64,000 bases of DNA from Pseudoips prasinana (Eukaryota > Arthropoda > Insecta > Lepidoptera > Nolidae). Position numbers and translations under genes: made by a program. The DNA lies in NCBI GenBank assembly GCA_951640165.1, contig OX621253.1, forward strand, positions 14,092,001 through 14,156,000, given 5' to 3'. Within the stretch, counting starts at the first letter, position 1, and every line of letters starts with the position of its first letter. Below, piece by piece: positions 1 to 11,112 of this stretch. Under the pieces are notes generated by a model. The model was given only the letters and a program-made list of their open reading frames with translations. It was not told the origin of the DNA and did no database searches.

Positions 1-90
1 ACTGTATTGTATTTTAGTTTTGATTATTCATGCCTTATGTAACACAGCCATTAGCCACATAGTTGCTGGGTCATCAGAACAGCTGTAAAA

Positions 91-170
91 AGCCCAATGC
101 TGGACAAAAGCCTCCCCCAAGAAGGATATGCCATAACCGCCACGCTTGGCAGACAGGTTGTTGAAAAAAG
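91..170 (-). repeat. RTE-derived short element, 3' fragment
   Basis: Reverse-oriented fragment with the hallmark GCTGGACAAAAGCCTCCCCC stretch followed by the 'gccataaccgccacgcttgg' segment. It matches the 3' half of the RTE-derived family best seen at 43976-44203 and 53767-54033. The ATG-rich tail is not preserved. Confidence 0.7.
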
Positions 171-861
171 AAAAACTGTAACCTAGTCTAAATGATGCAC
201 TAGAATATTAATGTTTATATAGACATGTGTAGGTTCAACCATAGAATCCCGAGTCAGGCAAAAAAGTAATACCTACTGGCATTTTTCTTAAAAGATTTTT
301 TTTTATTTTATGACCTTTAGATGTTTCAACTTCTAGGAGGTAAGAGTATCGATTTGTCTTTGTATATTTTGTATTTCGGAAAAAAAATCATTCTTCTGAT
401 TCTTTTTTGTAATGGATAATATGTAAGAGCCTACAATAAAGATATGACTGTGGCAAAGGGTTCATCCAAAGGATGTCAGTACTGCTACTTAAAATTTGCA
501 ATGAAGTGACTATGGTCTTAACAAACTAGTGTAAACCCTTATTTATATAAGGATAGCCTAGTAGACCCATCGAAACTGGGGAATTGCCTCTTAAAATGCA
601 TTCCACTGACTGCAATAATTTATGAAAACTTCGGCCGAAAATTTATGTATCCGATTAAAGGAGTGTTGCACTAAATTTTAACTAGGCCCAGAAGGTTCTC
701 TCTCAGATACCTGGATTTGGTCAAAATAACACGCTTTTTTTTAAATAGGGCATTCTTAAATATGCATCTTAATACGTGTCATTACCACGATTTTGCATTC
801 CGCTACAGCTCTTGAACAAGTCACAGCTTATGCTAAGAAAAACAGCAACACCTTTAAACTC
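171..861. other. no recognisable feature
   Basis: AT-rich sequence with homopolymer runs. I see no coding exon, inverted repeat or known repeat family here. Confidence 0.5.
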
Positions 862-1080
862 TTAATCTGAACGAGAATCAGACACAAGTCGCATCCGCTC
901 TACAGGTGGCAGTTCTCTTGCGTTTTCCTTGAAGTATTTGACAACTTCTAAACAAGTTAGCACTTTCGTACCGGAACCTGAAGAAACAATTTTACAGTTA
1001 TCTCTTTGTGTATTTGCAAACACCACCAGAGGTTGAAGAGTGCTGGGATTGGCGCTATCGACAACATAACAAAACGCCAG
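862..1080 (-). pseudogene. unidentified coding-like fragment, 72 codons plus stop
   Basis: Read on the minus strand this is an open stretch ending at a TAA (862-864) with protein-like composition: it contains VVDSANPSTLQPLVVFANTQ, then a Gly/Ser turn, then EVVKYFKENARELPPVERMR and a charged C-terminus. The same frame continues upstream to about 1230 with two in-frame stops (TGA at 1081-1083 and near 1155), with GLRPKDLMRRGHEGVKLL between them. There is no initiating Met for the open part. The hydrophobic strand followed by FANTQ, and a later E-V-x-K-Y-F, faintly recall the N-K-x-D region of Arf-like GTPases such as ARL15, but the P-loop and the helix between them are absent. It could also be one exon with a frameshift or a transposon piece. 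I do not recognise it firmly. Confidence 0.35.
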
Positions 1081-1239
1081 TCACTGACCAGCTAAAAGTT
1101 TAACGCCCTCATGCCCTCGTCGCATTAAGTCCTTTGGTCGGAGCCCAGACGTACGACGTCAATCCCCCAGCAGCTCAGAACAAGTTCTCCTGAGGCAAAC
1201 GGGCATCATGAGTCTAGAATGTTGCTGCCTCACCCCCGT

Positions 1240-2490
1240 TTCTCCTTGCTACATGTAATGCCATGCCATTACATGGGTGGACACCTTCCCATGCCACATG
1301 TGGAATTCATCTAAAATCATGAACACTTAGACGACAGCTACATGCAGTGGATTGAACATTTGCATCGGTTGGTTGTAAATTCTATTCCTGCAGAGCCAAA
1401 TTTCGGAAACGACCATTTTGCAATTTGCTCTGGTCTGGGTGTCACTCGATCACCCACCGTCCAGCTAAATAGCAAATCCATTTAGTTCAGTTATTAATCT
1501 CGTGATTGATTTTCTTTTATTATGGAATCGTAAAAAAATTAAAACAATTTAATAGAACAAAAGTTAATCACATTTATTTACCTCATCATCACATAGTTTG
1601 ATCAAATGTTTAGGTATTTTAAGTACAATTAAAATCAATTTATTATTTTCAGTAGTGGTGACAACCCTAGACAGGCCGATTAATCCGAATAAAAAATAAA
1701 TAATAACTTTGATTAACGCGGAATTAGAATGTTATTTAGGAGCTATAAAAACGTATGCAATCCTACTGAGGCTCAAAGTCGGTCCTTCTGCATCTTTGTG
1801 GTGGAGAACGTCTGTCAGTTTGAACACATATAACGTCGCAAACGTTGCCACAGTCTCTATTGCTATGGAACCTTGACACCGCCGGCCCAAGTTGGCTGAC
1901 GGAGGCCACATCAGTATTATTATTATTTTACATTGTATATAAAAAGAAGTGTACCCGTAAAACGTACCAGCCTGTAGTGTTCCGTACCTTTAAGAAAAAG
2001 GTATGTACTCCTACTCGAACTTGGACGGATTTGATTGGAGTTTGCTATTCCCCTCCCCGAATAAAAACCCCTTCAAGAATAAATAATAAAACATCAACGT
2101 CATGTAAAAAAAATGAAACCTCGTATCATAAACACGTGACCGCATACCGCTTTTTCTGACACTTTTTTTTTATTTATACTTGTTATGGTACATTTATGAT
2201 CTTACATTAAATTATAAAGAAAATTATTCCGCATTCGCTTTGGCTAGGCTAAATGTTCGTGTTTGTAATTAGTTTGGCGCTGAAAACTAGTTTATCCGCA
2301 TATACGTCTGTAGTTTATCCTGAAATCCTTTAAAATATAGAAGAAGAAATCCCTCCATTATATTAATATGTGATGATAAGATAAATTTAATATTAAAGTG
2401 TAATTTTTGTACTTTTTGAGTACTGATAATGATTTATGATCAGTGCAGTACTAACCTTAATCTAGATTATTATCAACCTGTACAAACTAG
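1240..2490. other. no recognisable feature
   Basis: Unannotated sequence. A 104-codon open frame at 1845-2159 (+) is low complexity towards its end and has no splice or domain signals, so it is not called. Confidence 0.5.
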
Positions 2491-2531
2491 TGTTATGTCA
2501 GCTCATTGTTTTGATACATGTACGTGTAATC

Positions 2532-2735
2532 ATCATCATCATGTCACCCAAATAACGTCCACTGCTGGACAAAAGCCTCCCAAAGAATGGTGGCATGTGC
2601 CATAATCGCCACGCTTGGCAGACGGGTTGGCTATCGCAGTTTGATGGACATAGTTCACAGAAAAACGCTGCAACCAGTTCTCTGGTAGGTTCTCTCGGGA
2701 CGATTTCTACGCATGGTTGGCAGACTTCGCTTGCC
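2532..2735 (-). repeat. RTE-derived short element
   Basis: Reverse-oriented copy: the ATG-repeat tail appears as CATCATCATCAT at the left, followed by CTGCTGGACAAAAGCCTCC, the 'cataatcgccacgcttggca' segment and the 'gttctctggtaggttctctc' segment. The 5' end is truncated near 2735. Confidence 0.8.
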
Positions 2736-2737
2736 AT

Positions 2738-2870
2738 TAAGAACATTTTAGAGAACTCGTCGTCATGCAAGTTTCCTCACGGTTTTTTTATTCGCCGTTT
2801 TCAGTACGAGATAATTAATATCTAATATGCACGAAAATTCTAAAAGTCCGTATTGCGCGCGTTGTGTTTG
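2738..2870 (+). repeat. unclassified interspersed repeat
   Basis: Similar over about 110 bp to 52207-52330: both carry 'agaactcgt', a 'tttcct...ttcgcc/ttcacc' block, 'agtacgagata' and 'ttaat'. Class unknown. Confidence 0.5.
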
Positions 2871-3007
2871 AACTGTGAAGTTAGTGTAGTACACTGACTT
2901 CACAGTAAAACGGTATCGCTATCTCGTTCCTATGTACTAAAAAGTTTAGCATAAGTATTCGTATGTATTGACTTTTATTGTTAAGTGTTCACATTGTTTT
3001 ATATATA

Positions 3008-3260
3008 ATAGGAAGGGAAATGAGCAAGTGGGTCACCTGATGGTAAGTGATAACTGCCGTCCATGAACACTCACGCGGCCGCATGTATAATGCCAGCCTT
3101 TAAGAAACGAATAGGCTCGCTTCTTGAATGTTGCCATGTCACACTGGATCGAAAATACCTCCGCAGTTAATTGATACCACAGAATGGTAATGCGCGGACT
3201 TACCACTAAACAGTACCAATCGAGGCTTGCATTGTTGTGGAGCAACTATACTCAGCCTGC
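3008..3260 (+). repeat. interspersed repeat, 'GAGCAAGTGGGTCACCTGAT' family
   Basis: Shares the core 'gagcaagtgggtcacctgat ... gtaagtgat' and the following 'cactcgc'-type block with 48279-48560 and 54292-54530; a short reverse piece lies at 52352-52400. Probably a retrotransposon end, but the window does not show which. Confidence 0.6.
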
Positions 3261-3501
3261 GGCCCGCCGGCCCTTTGTTAGTGGCCAATCTAAAGTTATT
3301 TTTTTTTTTCATTAATAATGTAACTACATCATTAACTTGAAAATACATTTTAATTAAGACCAAAATCATTTTTGCTTGTGGACGTCGACAATATGACTGT
3401 AACGTGTCTGTGACCCCTATGAAAGAATTGTTGATTATGGCTGTTGTAGAGCATAGCATTTTTCACCGAGGTGTATAACTGAATATACTCAGTCATCATA
3501 A

Positions 3502-4088
<587 letters not shown>

Positions 4089-4359
4089 ATAAAATAATAT
4101 CTCAGTATTACCAATACACGCACAATAAAACCAGGGCTTAAAATGTTCGTGCACACATGATATTTTAGCAGTTGATACCTTCTTCGTTTAACAATGATAA
4201 AATGTGTTTTGCACACATTCTGTCTATCCATTAATGTCCATTAATAGTAACATGGATAAGGAATAACACTGAGTAAGAGTAAAGAGTTACTGAGAGTCAA
4301 TGTATGCGGAGTTTCTTCAGGAATTTAGAAGAGCCATAATTTTCTAGTACATCGTTTTT

Positions 4360-4915
4360 AGGGTTCCGTGGTAAAAAACGGAACCTAGATTAGATTCGTC
4401 ATGTCTGTCTGTCTGTCCGTACGTCACAGCCACTTTTTTCCGAAACCATTAGAGCTGTACTGTTGAAACTTGGTAAGTAGATGTATTCTCTGAACCGCAT
4501 TTAGATTTTGTCCCAAATACATAGAATTGAAACTTAAAAAAAATTTTCATCGAACCCTTACATGTGGGGTATGTATGGATAGGTCTTCAAAAATATAATA
4601 ATATTGAGGTTTCTATTTTTTTTTTTTTTTCTAAACTGAATATTTAGCGCGAGAGACACTTCCAAAGTGGTAAAATGAGTTTCGACACCCCCCCCCCCCC
4701 CCCCCTGTAACTTCTAAAATAAGAGAATGATAAAACTTAAAAAAAATATATAATTTACATTACCCTCCAAACTTCCTCCGAAAATTGGTTTGAACGTAAT
4801 TTAGTAAGTAGGTTTTTTTTTTAATACGTCATAAATTGTAAACCGCAATTTACCTTTCATTTAATCAACTGAAACCCCACATGGGCGAATCCGACTCGCA
4901 CTTGGCCGATTTTTA
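4360..4915 (+). repeat. interspersed repeat, 'AGGGTTCCGT' family
   Basis: Starts TAGGGTTCCGT, has a TGTCTGTCTGTC block, and ends CGACTCGCACTTGGCCGATT, as do the copies at 6971-7262 and the split one at 52412-52800. This copy holds AT-rich internal sequence and a C18 run at 4688-4705. Class not determined. Confidence 0.65.
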
Positions 4916-4974
4916 TGTATATCTTAAAGTTAAATCAACGTAAGGCAATATCGGGGCGGGCAGTTACTTAACAA

Positions 4975-5140
4975 TAATAAGTAGTTCTATGTAATATGAA
5001 AAAAAATTGCCGTAGAACGCTAAGTGGGTGGTTTGCGGTTGTGGATGTCGCTAATGCACGTTAAGAAACTCTTTGGCCAGTTATGTCATAGTAAAAGGGT
5101 ATGTAATGACCACAAATAATTCCTTAATGTTATGGCTCTC
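4975..5140 (+). pseudogene. degenerate copy of the CHIC Cys-rich exon and donor site
   Basis: From about 4995 to 5106 the sequence aligns with 3645-3752 of the true CHIC exon: an 'atgaaaaaaaattgccg' block, 'aagtgggtggtttgcgg', 'tgcacgtta', then 'ctctttggccagttatgtc' and 'agtaaaagggtatgt', which spans the exon end and donor. The reading frame is broken by a stop after the first Cys residues and by small indels, so it cannot serve as an exon. It lies in the intron directly downstream of the real exon, which suggests an old local duplication. Confidence 0.75.
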
Positions 5141-5158
5141 ATGACGACGATGAAAAGC

Positions 5159-5230
5159 GATGGTTGATCTGTCTTTGTGTGTTGCTGCTGCTCGATGTGA
5201 AGTTCTCTCTCTCCCTCTCTGCGGCTTCGT
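5159..5230 (+). pseudogene. possible second CHIC exon remnant
   Basis: The stretch 'tggttgatctg ... tgtgtgttgctgctgct ... gttctctctctcc' resembles the same Cys-codon part of the CHIC exon (3670-3722). The similarity is shorter than in the first remnant and the sequence is partly low complexity, so chance is not excluded. Confidence 0.4.
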
Positions 5231-5259
5231 AAAATACGTATATTTCAATGTATTATATA

Positions 5260-5556
5260 CTAGCTGTGCCCGCGACTTCGTCGACGTGGAATAGTATCTT
5301 TGGGTAGCATCCGAAAATCAGTATTTTCACGCGTGCGGCAAAGTCGTCTGCCCGTTCGTATAAGCACACTTAGGCATATTTCCCCACCTACACTGCGTCT
5401 TGCCACCCCGCGCTTTAACATTTAACTTTAACCCCTTTTTCCCATAAAAAATTTTTGAGGCTCTCGACTATCTGTGTACCAAAATTTGTTTTAATAGATT
5501 TGGCGTGAAAGCGCGACAGACTAGAGTTACTTTCGCATTTATAATATTTGTAAGGA
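5260..5556 (-). mobile_element. non-autonomous Helitron (Lep1-like)
   Basis: On the minus strand it starts TC with 'aaatattataaatgcgaaag' nearby and ends GGGCACAGCTAG, flanked by A on the 5' side and T on the 3' side, as expected for Helitrons. No coding capacity. Confidence 0.75.
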
Positions 5557-6245
5557 TGATGGTAAATATCTCAAATCAAGTCGCCTTCAAACGTAAGTGA
5601 ATTGAGGGCGGAGGGAGAGGGGGCTACCCTCCTGTACCATCCCCACCCCGCGGAACCCCATGGTTATGGAGATATCCATGGTTCATGTTTTTCTAGCGCT
5701 CGGCGGCCGCTCCCGCGGCACGCTCGCTAGCCTTCGCGCGCTAATTGGTTCTAACCTAACCTAATCCAAATTATTTCATAAAAGTGCATTTTTGCAAAAT
5801 TATCATGATACTGACAATGAACAATTCAGTTTTGGGTATTTTTCGGATAATTATTTAAAGGCGTTATAAAAAAAATATAACTTCTAAACATGAAAGCAAT
5901 GTTTTTACGTTGTTTTATAACGCTGTAGGTATCGAAATCGCTACGAAATGTATCAAAATTGCGTGCTGTTTTATGCATTTGTGCATTTTGAGCATTATGA
6001 TTATAAAACGAATTTAAAAAAATTTTGGTGCGTCTCCGGCAAAAAAAATGCGTTTTATCACTTAGTACAAACCCCCTTAACCCTTCCCATATACACACTT
6101 AACTCAAATTCAGGCGACTCGATATGAGATCCAACCCAGGGTGATGCCTAGACAGTGCTTAATACAAGGACTTCTAGTCTAATTCGATTCCTTCGTCGAC
6201 TCGCTGCACTACTCTGCTATACTCGTATGTTACAGTAAAAGGAAA
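5557..6245. other. intron sequence, nothing recognised
   Basis: CHIC intron. A C/G-rich patch at 5600-5740 and AT-rich sequence with no gene or inverted repeat that I can support. Confidence 0.5.
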
Positions 6246-6697
6246 TCATACTAATATTATAAATGCGACAGTTTGTGAGTGTGTACGTTCGTTACTTCTT
6301 CACACAAAAACTATCGAATGGATTTTAATGAAACTTTATAGTAATAAAGCTTATATATCGGAATATCACATGGGCTATAATTTATATTATATATTTGATG
6401 GGCCTGTTGGCGTGGTTGGTAGATACGCTGCCTTTCACGCCGCAGGTCGTGGGTTCGATTCCCACCCGGGGCAAATATTTGTGTGCATGAACATGTCTGT
6501 TTGTCCTGAGTCCGGGTGTAAAATATCTATATAAGTACGTATTTACAAAAGAAAAATAGTATATGTAATATATCAGTAATCTGGTTTCCATAGTACAAGC
6601 TCTGCTTAGTTTGCAATCAGATGGCCGTGTGTGAATAATGTCCCAGGATATTATTGTTTGTAATGTTTAACGCGTTTAAACCGCGGGGCACAGCTAG
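6246..6697 (+). mobile_element. Helitron interrupted by a SINE
   Basis: Starts TCATACTAATATTATAAATG after an A and ends GGGGCACAGCTAG before a T. The pre-terminal 'cgcg...ccgcgg' pair can form the usual 3' hairpin. A complete SINE (6400-6655) sits inside it. Confidence 0.85.
6400..6655 (+). repeat. SINE family A, full-length
   Basis: tRNA-related head: GGGCCTGTTGGCGTGGTTGG (A-box region) and GGTTCGATTCCC (B box), then a conserved body (CATGAACATGTCTGTTTGTC, 'ccatagtacaagctctgctt') and a 'cccaggatattatt' 3' end. The head is not a functional tRNA because the rest of the cloverleaf does not close. At least eight copies of this family are in the window; 51307-51569 is the closest match. Confidence 0.9.
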
Positions 6698-6806
6698 TAC
6701 GATGGCGCCGTTAAAAGTACAGAACGAACTCGTCCCGTGTGAGACTAATTAAATTATTATTAATACGAGTGATAACAATTACACCTCTTCATAACGGTAC
6801 ACGAAT

Positions 6807-6947
6807 GTACAGACAGCACATCAATCTACCCCAATCTGTCAAATTTCCCCAATTGAAAGTGAACCTTATGCTTTTGTGATAAAGTTGATAATCTATAAAA
6901 GAAATTTGACAGATTGGGGTAGATGCTGGATGTGCTGGCGTCTGTAC
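6807..6947. mobile_element. MITE family M1 (GTACAGAC ... GTCTGTAC)
   Basis: About 140 bp with terminal inverted repeats GTACAGAC/GTCTGTAC and an internal inverted pair 'ccccaatctgtcaaatt' / 'aatttgacagattgggg'. Other copies: 19237-19365, 55058-55196, 61711-61845 and a fragment at 50943-50982. Superfamily unknown. Confidence 0.85.
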
Positions 6948-6970
6948 ATACTTGCCTGATACTCAGCTTA

Positions 6971-7262
6971 TTAGGGTTCCGTACCCAAAGGGTAAAACGG
7001 TACTCTATTACTAAGACTTCGCTGTCTGTCTGTTTGTCTGTCTGTCCGTCTGTCACCAGGCTGTATCTCGTGAACCGTGATAGTTAGACAGTTGAAATTT
7101 TCACAGATGATGTATTTCTGTTATAGCAACAAATACTAAAAAATAAAATATAATAAATATTTAAGGGCTCCCATACAACAAACGTGAATTTTTGGCTCGT
7201 TTTTATAGATAATGGTACGGAACCCTTCGTGCGCGATTCCGACTTGCACTTGGCCGGTTTTA
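6971..7262 (+). repeat. interspersed repeat, 'AGGGTTCCGT' family
   Basis: Starts AGGGTTCCGTACC, has a TGTCTGTCTG-type block, and ends GACTTGCACTTGGCCGGTTT. It supplies the uninterrupted version of the site into which the Helitron at 52463-52737 inserted. Confidence 0.75.
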
Positions 7263-8416
7263 TTAATGCATCTTACTATGGCGTCCAAATCAAAATTGTA
7301 AAGAGTATTGTACACCAACTCCTTACTAGTCGTTAAAAATCAATTTATAATCTGATAATTGAGATGACATTTCCTTATCGTCACATTAGCAATGAGTGTT
7401 TAATAGGACCGGATACATATTGGTTTGGTTTCTATGATGGACTAATGAGCCGCCCCGGCTGCGCACGAGTAGATACATATAAAGATAAAATAGTATTTAA
7501 AATTGGTACTTTAAGTAAATTGTTAATAGGGTATTATTATAATTTTTACATTATTATAATTTTCGTTAGGTCTAAGTATTTGTATGAACGTCAAATACAG
7601 TATTTTACACACTGATCATGTAGCTTTCTATGAGTGAAAGAATTTATTAAATCGGTAATGTAGTTTTGATGCTATCCATTGCAAACAATTAAAAAACCAT
7701 ACAAAATATCTAATATGTTTTCAGTCCTTATATTATGGGAATTAATTTTAACAACTGTTATTTAAACAACACAGATGTTATCATGATCAGTTGAAAAATT
7801 AAATGGGTAGTCATTTATTTTTTGTCGGTTAGTCAATTATTGAGTCAGTAAAACATAAGCAGTAAGTAATAAAAGTATTGCAGTAAAACTGAATGGACAG
7901 TTCGAAAATAAGTTTACCAATTCTTTCTCTTTTAGACTATTATTTAAAGTCATATCTTTTTTTGTAATTATATGAAATAATTTGGTTAGAACTGCGACTA
8001 TTTAGCGCGCGAAGGTGAGCGAGCGTGCCGCGGTAGCTGCCGCCGAGTGCTAGATACTATCATCTTCTACCCACATATATTTTTTTATTACACTTGGTAA
8101 AAGTTTCTTTCTGAGTATGAGTAAAAATATTATGGTAATTATGTTTAGTGATAAATGCGTTATGATAAAAAGCGGTAGTTTCGAGTAAAGAACTTTAGGT
8201 GAGCCAATATTGTTTATTGAATTGCTTAAAATAAAATGAATTACTAACCAATTACGATGTATTAACTGTACGCGCTTAAACGCCCATTTCAACTTTCCAC
8301 TGCTCAGTATTTATTAATCTGCCCGTTTCAATTATTCAATTATTGTATGGCGCATTTTTATTTAGTTTACTGCTAAACTAGATTGCAAAGATGCGTTTTT
8401 AATTTTTTACCTACCA
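7263..8416. other. intron sequence, nothing recognised
   Basis: AT-rich CHIC intron. Open frames at 7364-7615 and 8050-8292 have no domain, splice or codon-use support. Confidence 0.5.
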
Positions 8417-8790
8417 TAATAATAATGTCCTCCTAGCCGAGATCCGGCCACGGCGGCCAGTCTTAAAGGAGACTAGCCATCTGCGCGGGACATATTATAG
8501 TGCTCAAGTGTGTGCGCAAACACAGGAGCACTATCTATTCCAACACTCTCATGATCCGATGGGACGCCTTGCGACACGACCGGAAAGAGGTCAGGTACAG
8601 GACCGATGGCTTTACGTGCTCTCCGAGGCACGGGGGTATAATACCGCCAACTCCCAGAATTCGGGCTGATATTAAGATTATTTCGTTTTACAAAAAAGTC
8701 CCAAAATCACTTTCGGCCCGACCCAGGATTTGAACCCAGGACCTCGTTATTTGCGGTTGAACACGCTACCGCTGGACCAACGAGGCAGTC
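8417..8790 (-). repeat. SINE family B, near full-length
   Basis: Minus-strand head begins at about 8790 with a tRNA-like GCCTCGTTGGTCCAGCGGTA and B box GGTTCAAATCC; the body and the ATT/ATA-repeat tail end near 8417. This is the copy with the best preserved head. Confidence 0.88.
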
Positions 8791-8872
8791 CTACCTATTT
8801 ATTACCTTCCATAACTCAAATATTGAACTGCCGCTTTAATTCTATGCCTTATATTATTATTATTATGTTATA

Positions 8873-9060
8873 CTAGCTGTGCCCCGCGGTTTTACCCGCG
8901 TTATAACTTTATAAATTACTAATTGTAATTTATAAAGTTGTAGTTTATAAATTACCAATTCTAATTTATAAAGTTTTGGATTTGGAATTTCGAAACCTTC
9001 GTGGGCTCATGTAGACCATCTCATCACATGATCAAATGCCTATTTTTTTCATTCTATAAA
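8873..9060 (-). mobile_element. Helitron 3' end with AT-rich palindromes
   Basis: Minus-strand end CTAG at 8873-8876 preceded by 'cgcggggcacag' and a hairpin-forming 'cgggtaaaaccgcg'. Next to it are direct and inverted copies of 'aactttataaattac' (8903-8970). The 5' end could not be placed. Confidence 0.6.
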
Positions 9061-9161
9061 CATTGACTTATATGTATAACTAGACACGTTGATTCGAATA
9101 AAAACTCTGTCCCAGTCCGGCTGTGCGAGGGGTGAGGCGCGAGGGCGCGCCGGCCAAAATT

Positions 9162-9199
9162 TTGACTGAGTTGCAGCGCCCGCGCTGCAACTCAGTCAA
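9162..9199. repeat. perfect 18-bp palindrome with a 2-base loop
   Basis: TTGACTGAGTTGCAGCGC at 9162-9179 is followed by CC and its exact reverse complement at 9182-9199. It sits in a GC-rich patch (9115-9215) unlike its AT-rich surroundings. Confidence 0.9.
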
Positions 9200-9764
9200 G
9201 AGCACAGACCGCAGAGCAAATTCTCAATATGGGATAGCGCGTCTAGTAGAATACATATAGGTCAATGTCTATAAAGGACATATTTGTTTGGGCAACATAC
9301 AATTTTTCTGAGTCTGCACTCAGTCCGTGCTTTTCATAACTAGCCAGCACGTTTTATTATTCTCTTTTATTCTTCTAATTGAATATTGATCGAACTCTGA
9401 TCTAGAAGTACTTTAATTACGAACGTACATTTATATACGTTGTAATATGCTACATTTTATTCATAAACGCGGTCTAAACGGGATACTCTACCATAAATTT
9501 TATAGGTTAGCTATAAATTTTAAAGATTATTATAATTGCTGTCATACCTACTTATAATTTTATACATTAACAAACTTTTATTAGGTGTTATTGTAGTAAA
9601 AATTGTAACTTCAACAGATATATTTCAGTTCAGTCAGATCCTTGTGTGATGAATATACAACAACAGGTGTAAAATATGAAATACTGAAAGAATTTTATGG
9701 AACTAACCGTTCTATAAGTTGTGTTCGTTTCATTTTTCATAAAACTAAAGAAATTGTAGTATGC

Positions 9765-10011
9765 CAGGGGCTCTACCGGCTAAGTCGCCGAACTTCAATT
9801 TCTTAAGAGGTGTTCAAATAAATAAAGGTTAAAAATGACTTAATCAATCGTTAAATCGGCTTCAACGTTGACAATCGATTCCGGACCATTTATGACGTCA
9901 CATGTGCTCATGGAAGCTGATTTAACGATTGATTAAGTCATTTTTAACCTTTATTTATTTGAACGCCATTTAAGAAATCGATGTTCAGCGACTTAGCCGG
10001 TAGAGCCCCTG
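9765..10011. mobile_element. MITE with long inverted repeats (CAGGGGCTCTACC)
   Basis: Termini CAGGGGCTCTACCGGCTAAG and its complement, with inverted similarity continuing for nearly 100 bp per arm (for example 'aataaataaaggttaaaaat' against 'atttttaacctttatttatt'). The CAGGG start is hAT-like, but I find no clear 8-bp target duplication. Non-coding. Confidence 0.85.
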
Positions 10012-10214
10012 TTTGTCAAATACGAAAAATGTTTTTTTTGTTGCCACATACATAATGCATCCGATGATCGTCTTTCTGGTATGGAATCTTGGTGTGCTGC
10101 ACGTTGTTCAATTTCATAGTTAAATTAAATCCATAAGTTACGTTATATAACACTTTGTATAACTGATTCGAGTAGTGATCTGAATTAATAAAGTATATTT
10201 TCCCAAACTTCGAG

Positions 10215-10330
10215 GAACATAGACAAAAAGTGATAAATTCACCACGACAACATATTTTCCTCGGATATCGTTAAGCAAGAAAAAATATGTTGTATTGTCA
10301 TATGATTCACTTCAATCTCTGTCTTTGTTT
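10215..10330. mobile_element. degenerate inverted-repeat element
   Basis: Two imperfect arms of about 45 bp ('acatagacaaaaagtga ... caacatattttc' against 'gaaaaaatatgttg ... tctttgttt'). Ends uncertain. Confidence 0.45.
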
Positions 10331-10870
10331 AACAAGAATGTAATATTGTTTCTCCATATAATAATTTGTGATAACGCCTGAAAGAATCATGACGTTGGCA
10401 TGCATTGCGGGATTCAATAATCGTGAATTTTTATTGGACTAAAGAGATTAATGACGATGTAATTATTTCGAAGAACAATGTAACACTTTTTACTGTGCCA
10501 TATTAAAATGTTCCGAATATGTTCCAGTTAGAAGAATGTAGTACAGAAGTCCTCTACGCTTTTGGTCTTAGTTCACCTAAATTTAAGTTAATATACTCTC
10601 GCTATTCATCATTTGTTACGATTTCAGGTGTGTGGATTATGTCCGTAAATTGCAAGCTTTGCAATTTATGCTTATTGTGTAGCATATTGTTAATTTATAT
10701 AAGAGGAATCAAATTTTTGTTTATTTTATATCTGTCAACTTTTGCGCTACTGAACTGAAAAAGTTACGACTCGTGTCGTCTGCGCCTAATACGCTATGGA
10801 ATTAGGATAGTAAAAAAATATATAGATCTTGAGTCCTATCGTATCTTTAGACCTTAGTGGTCAAAAGAAA
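10331..10870. other. intron sequence, nothing recognised
   Basis: CHIC intron. The 79-codon open frame at 10519-10758 has no supporting feature. Confidence 0.5.
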
Positions 10871-11112
10871 TAATAATAATATCCTGGGAAATTATTCACA
10901 CACTGCCATCTGATCCCAAACTAAGCAGACCTGGTACTATGGAAACCAGATAACTGATATACTACATATACTATTTTTCTTTTGTAAATACATATACAGA
11001 TACAATAAACAGATATGTTCATGCACACAAATATCTGCCCCGGGTGGGAATCGAAACTACGACCTGCGGCGTTAAAGACAGCGTATCTACCAACCAAACC
11101 AACAAGCCCGTC
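10871..11112 (-). repeat. SINE family A, near full-length
   Basis: Reverse-oriented: 'aataatatcctggg' end at left, body with 'gttcatgcacacaaatat', then the decayed B box and head at 11040-11112. Confidence 0.88.

Noticed and set aside
1845..2159. 104-codon plus-strand open frame
   Set aside because: No domain, no splice context, and a low-complexity Lys/Thr/Ser-rich end; expected by chance.
4688..4705. C18 homopolymer as a possible structured regulatory element
   Set aside because: It lies inside a decayed interspersed repeat and homopolymers of this kind arise by slippage.
6400..6475. tRNA gene at a SINE head
   Set aside because: A and B boxes are present but the cloverleaf does not close and the sequence continues into a SINE body repeated many times in the window.
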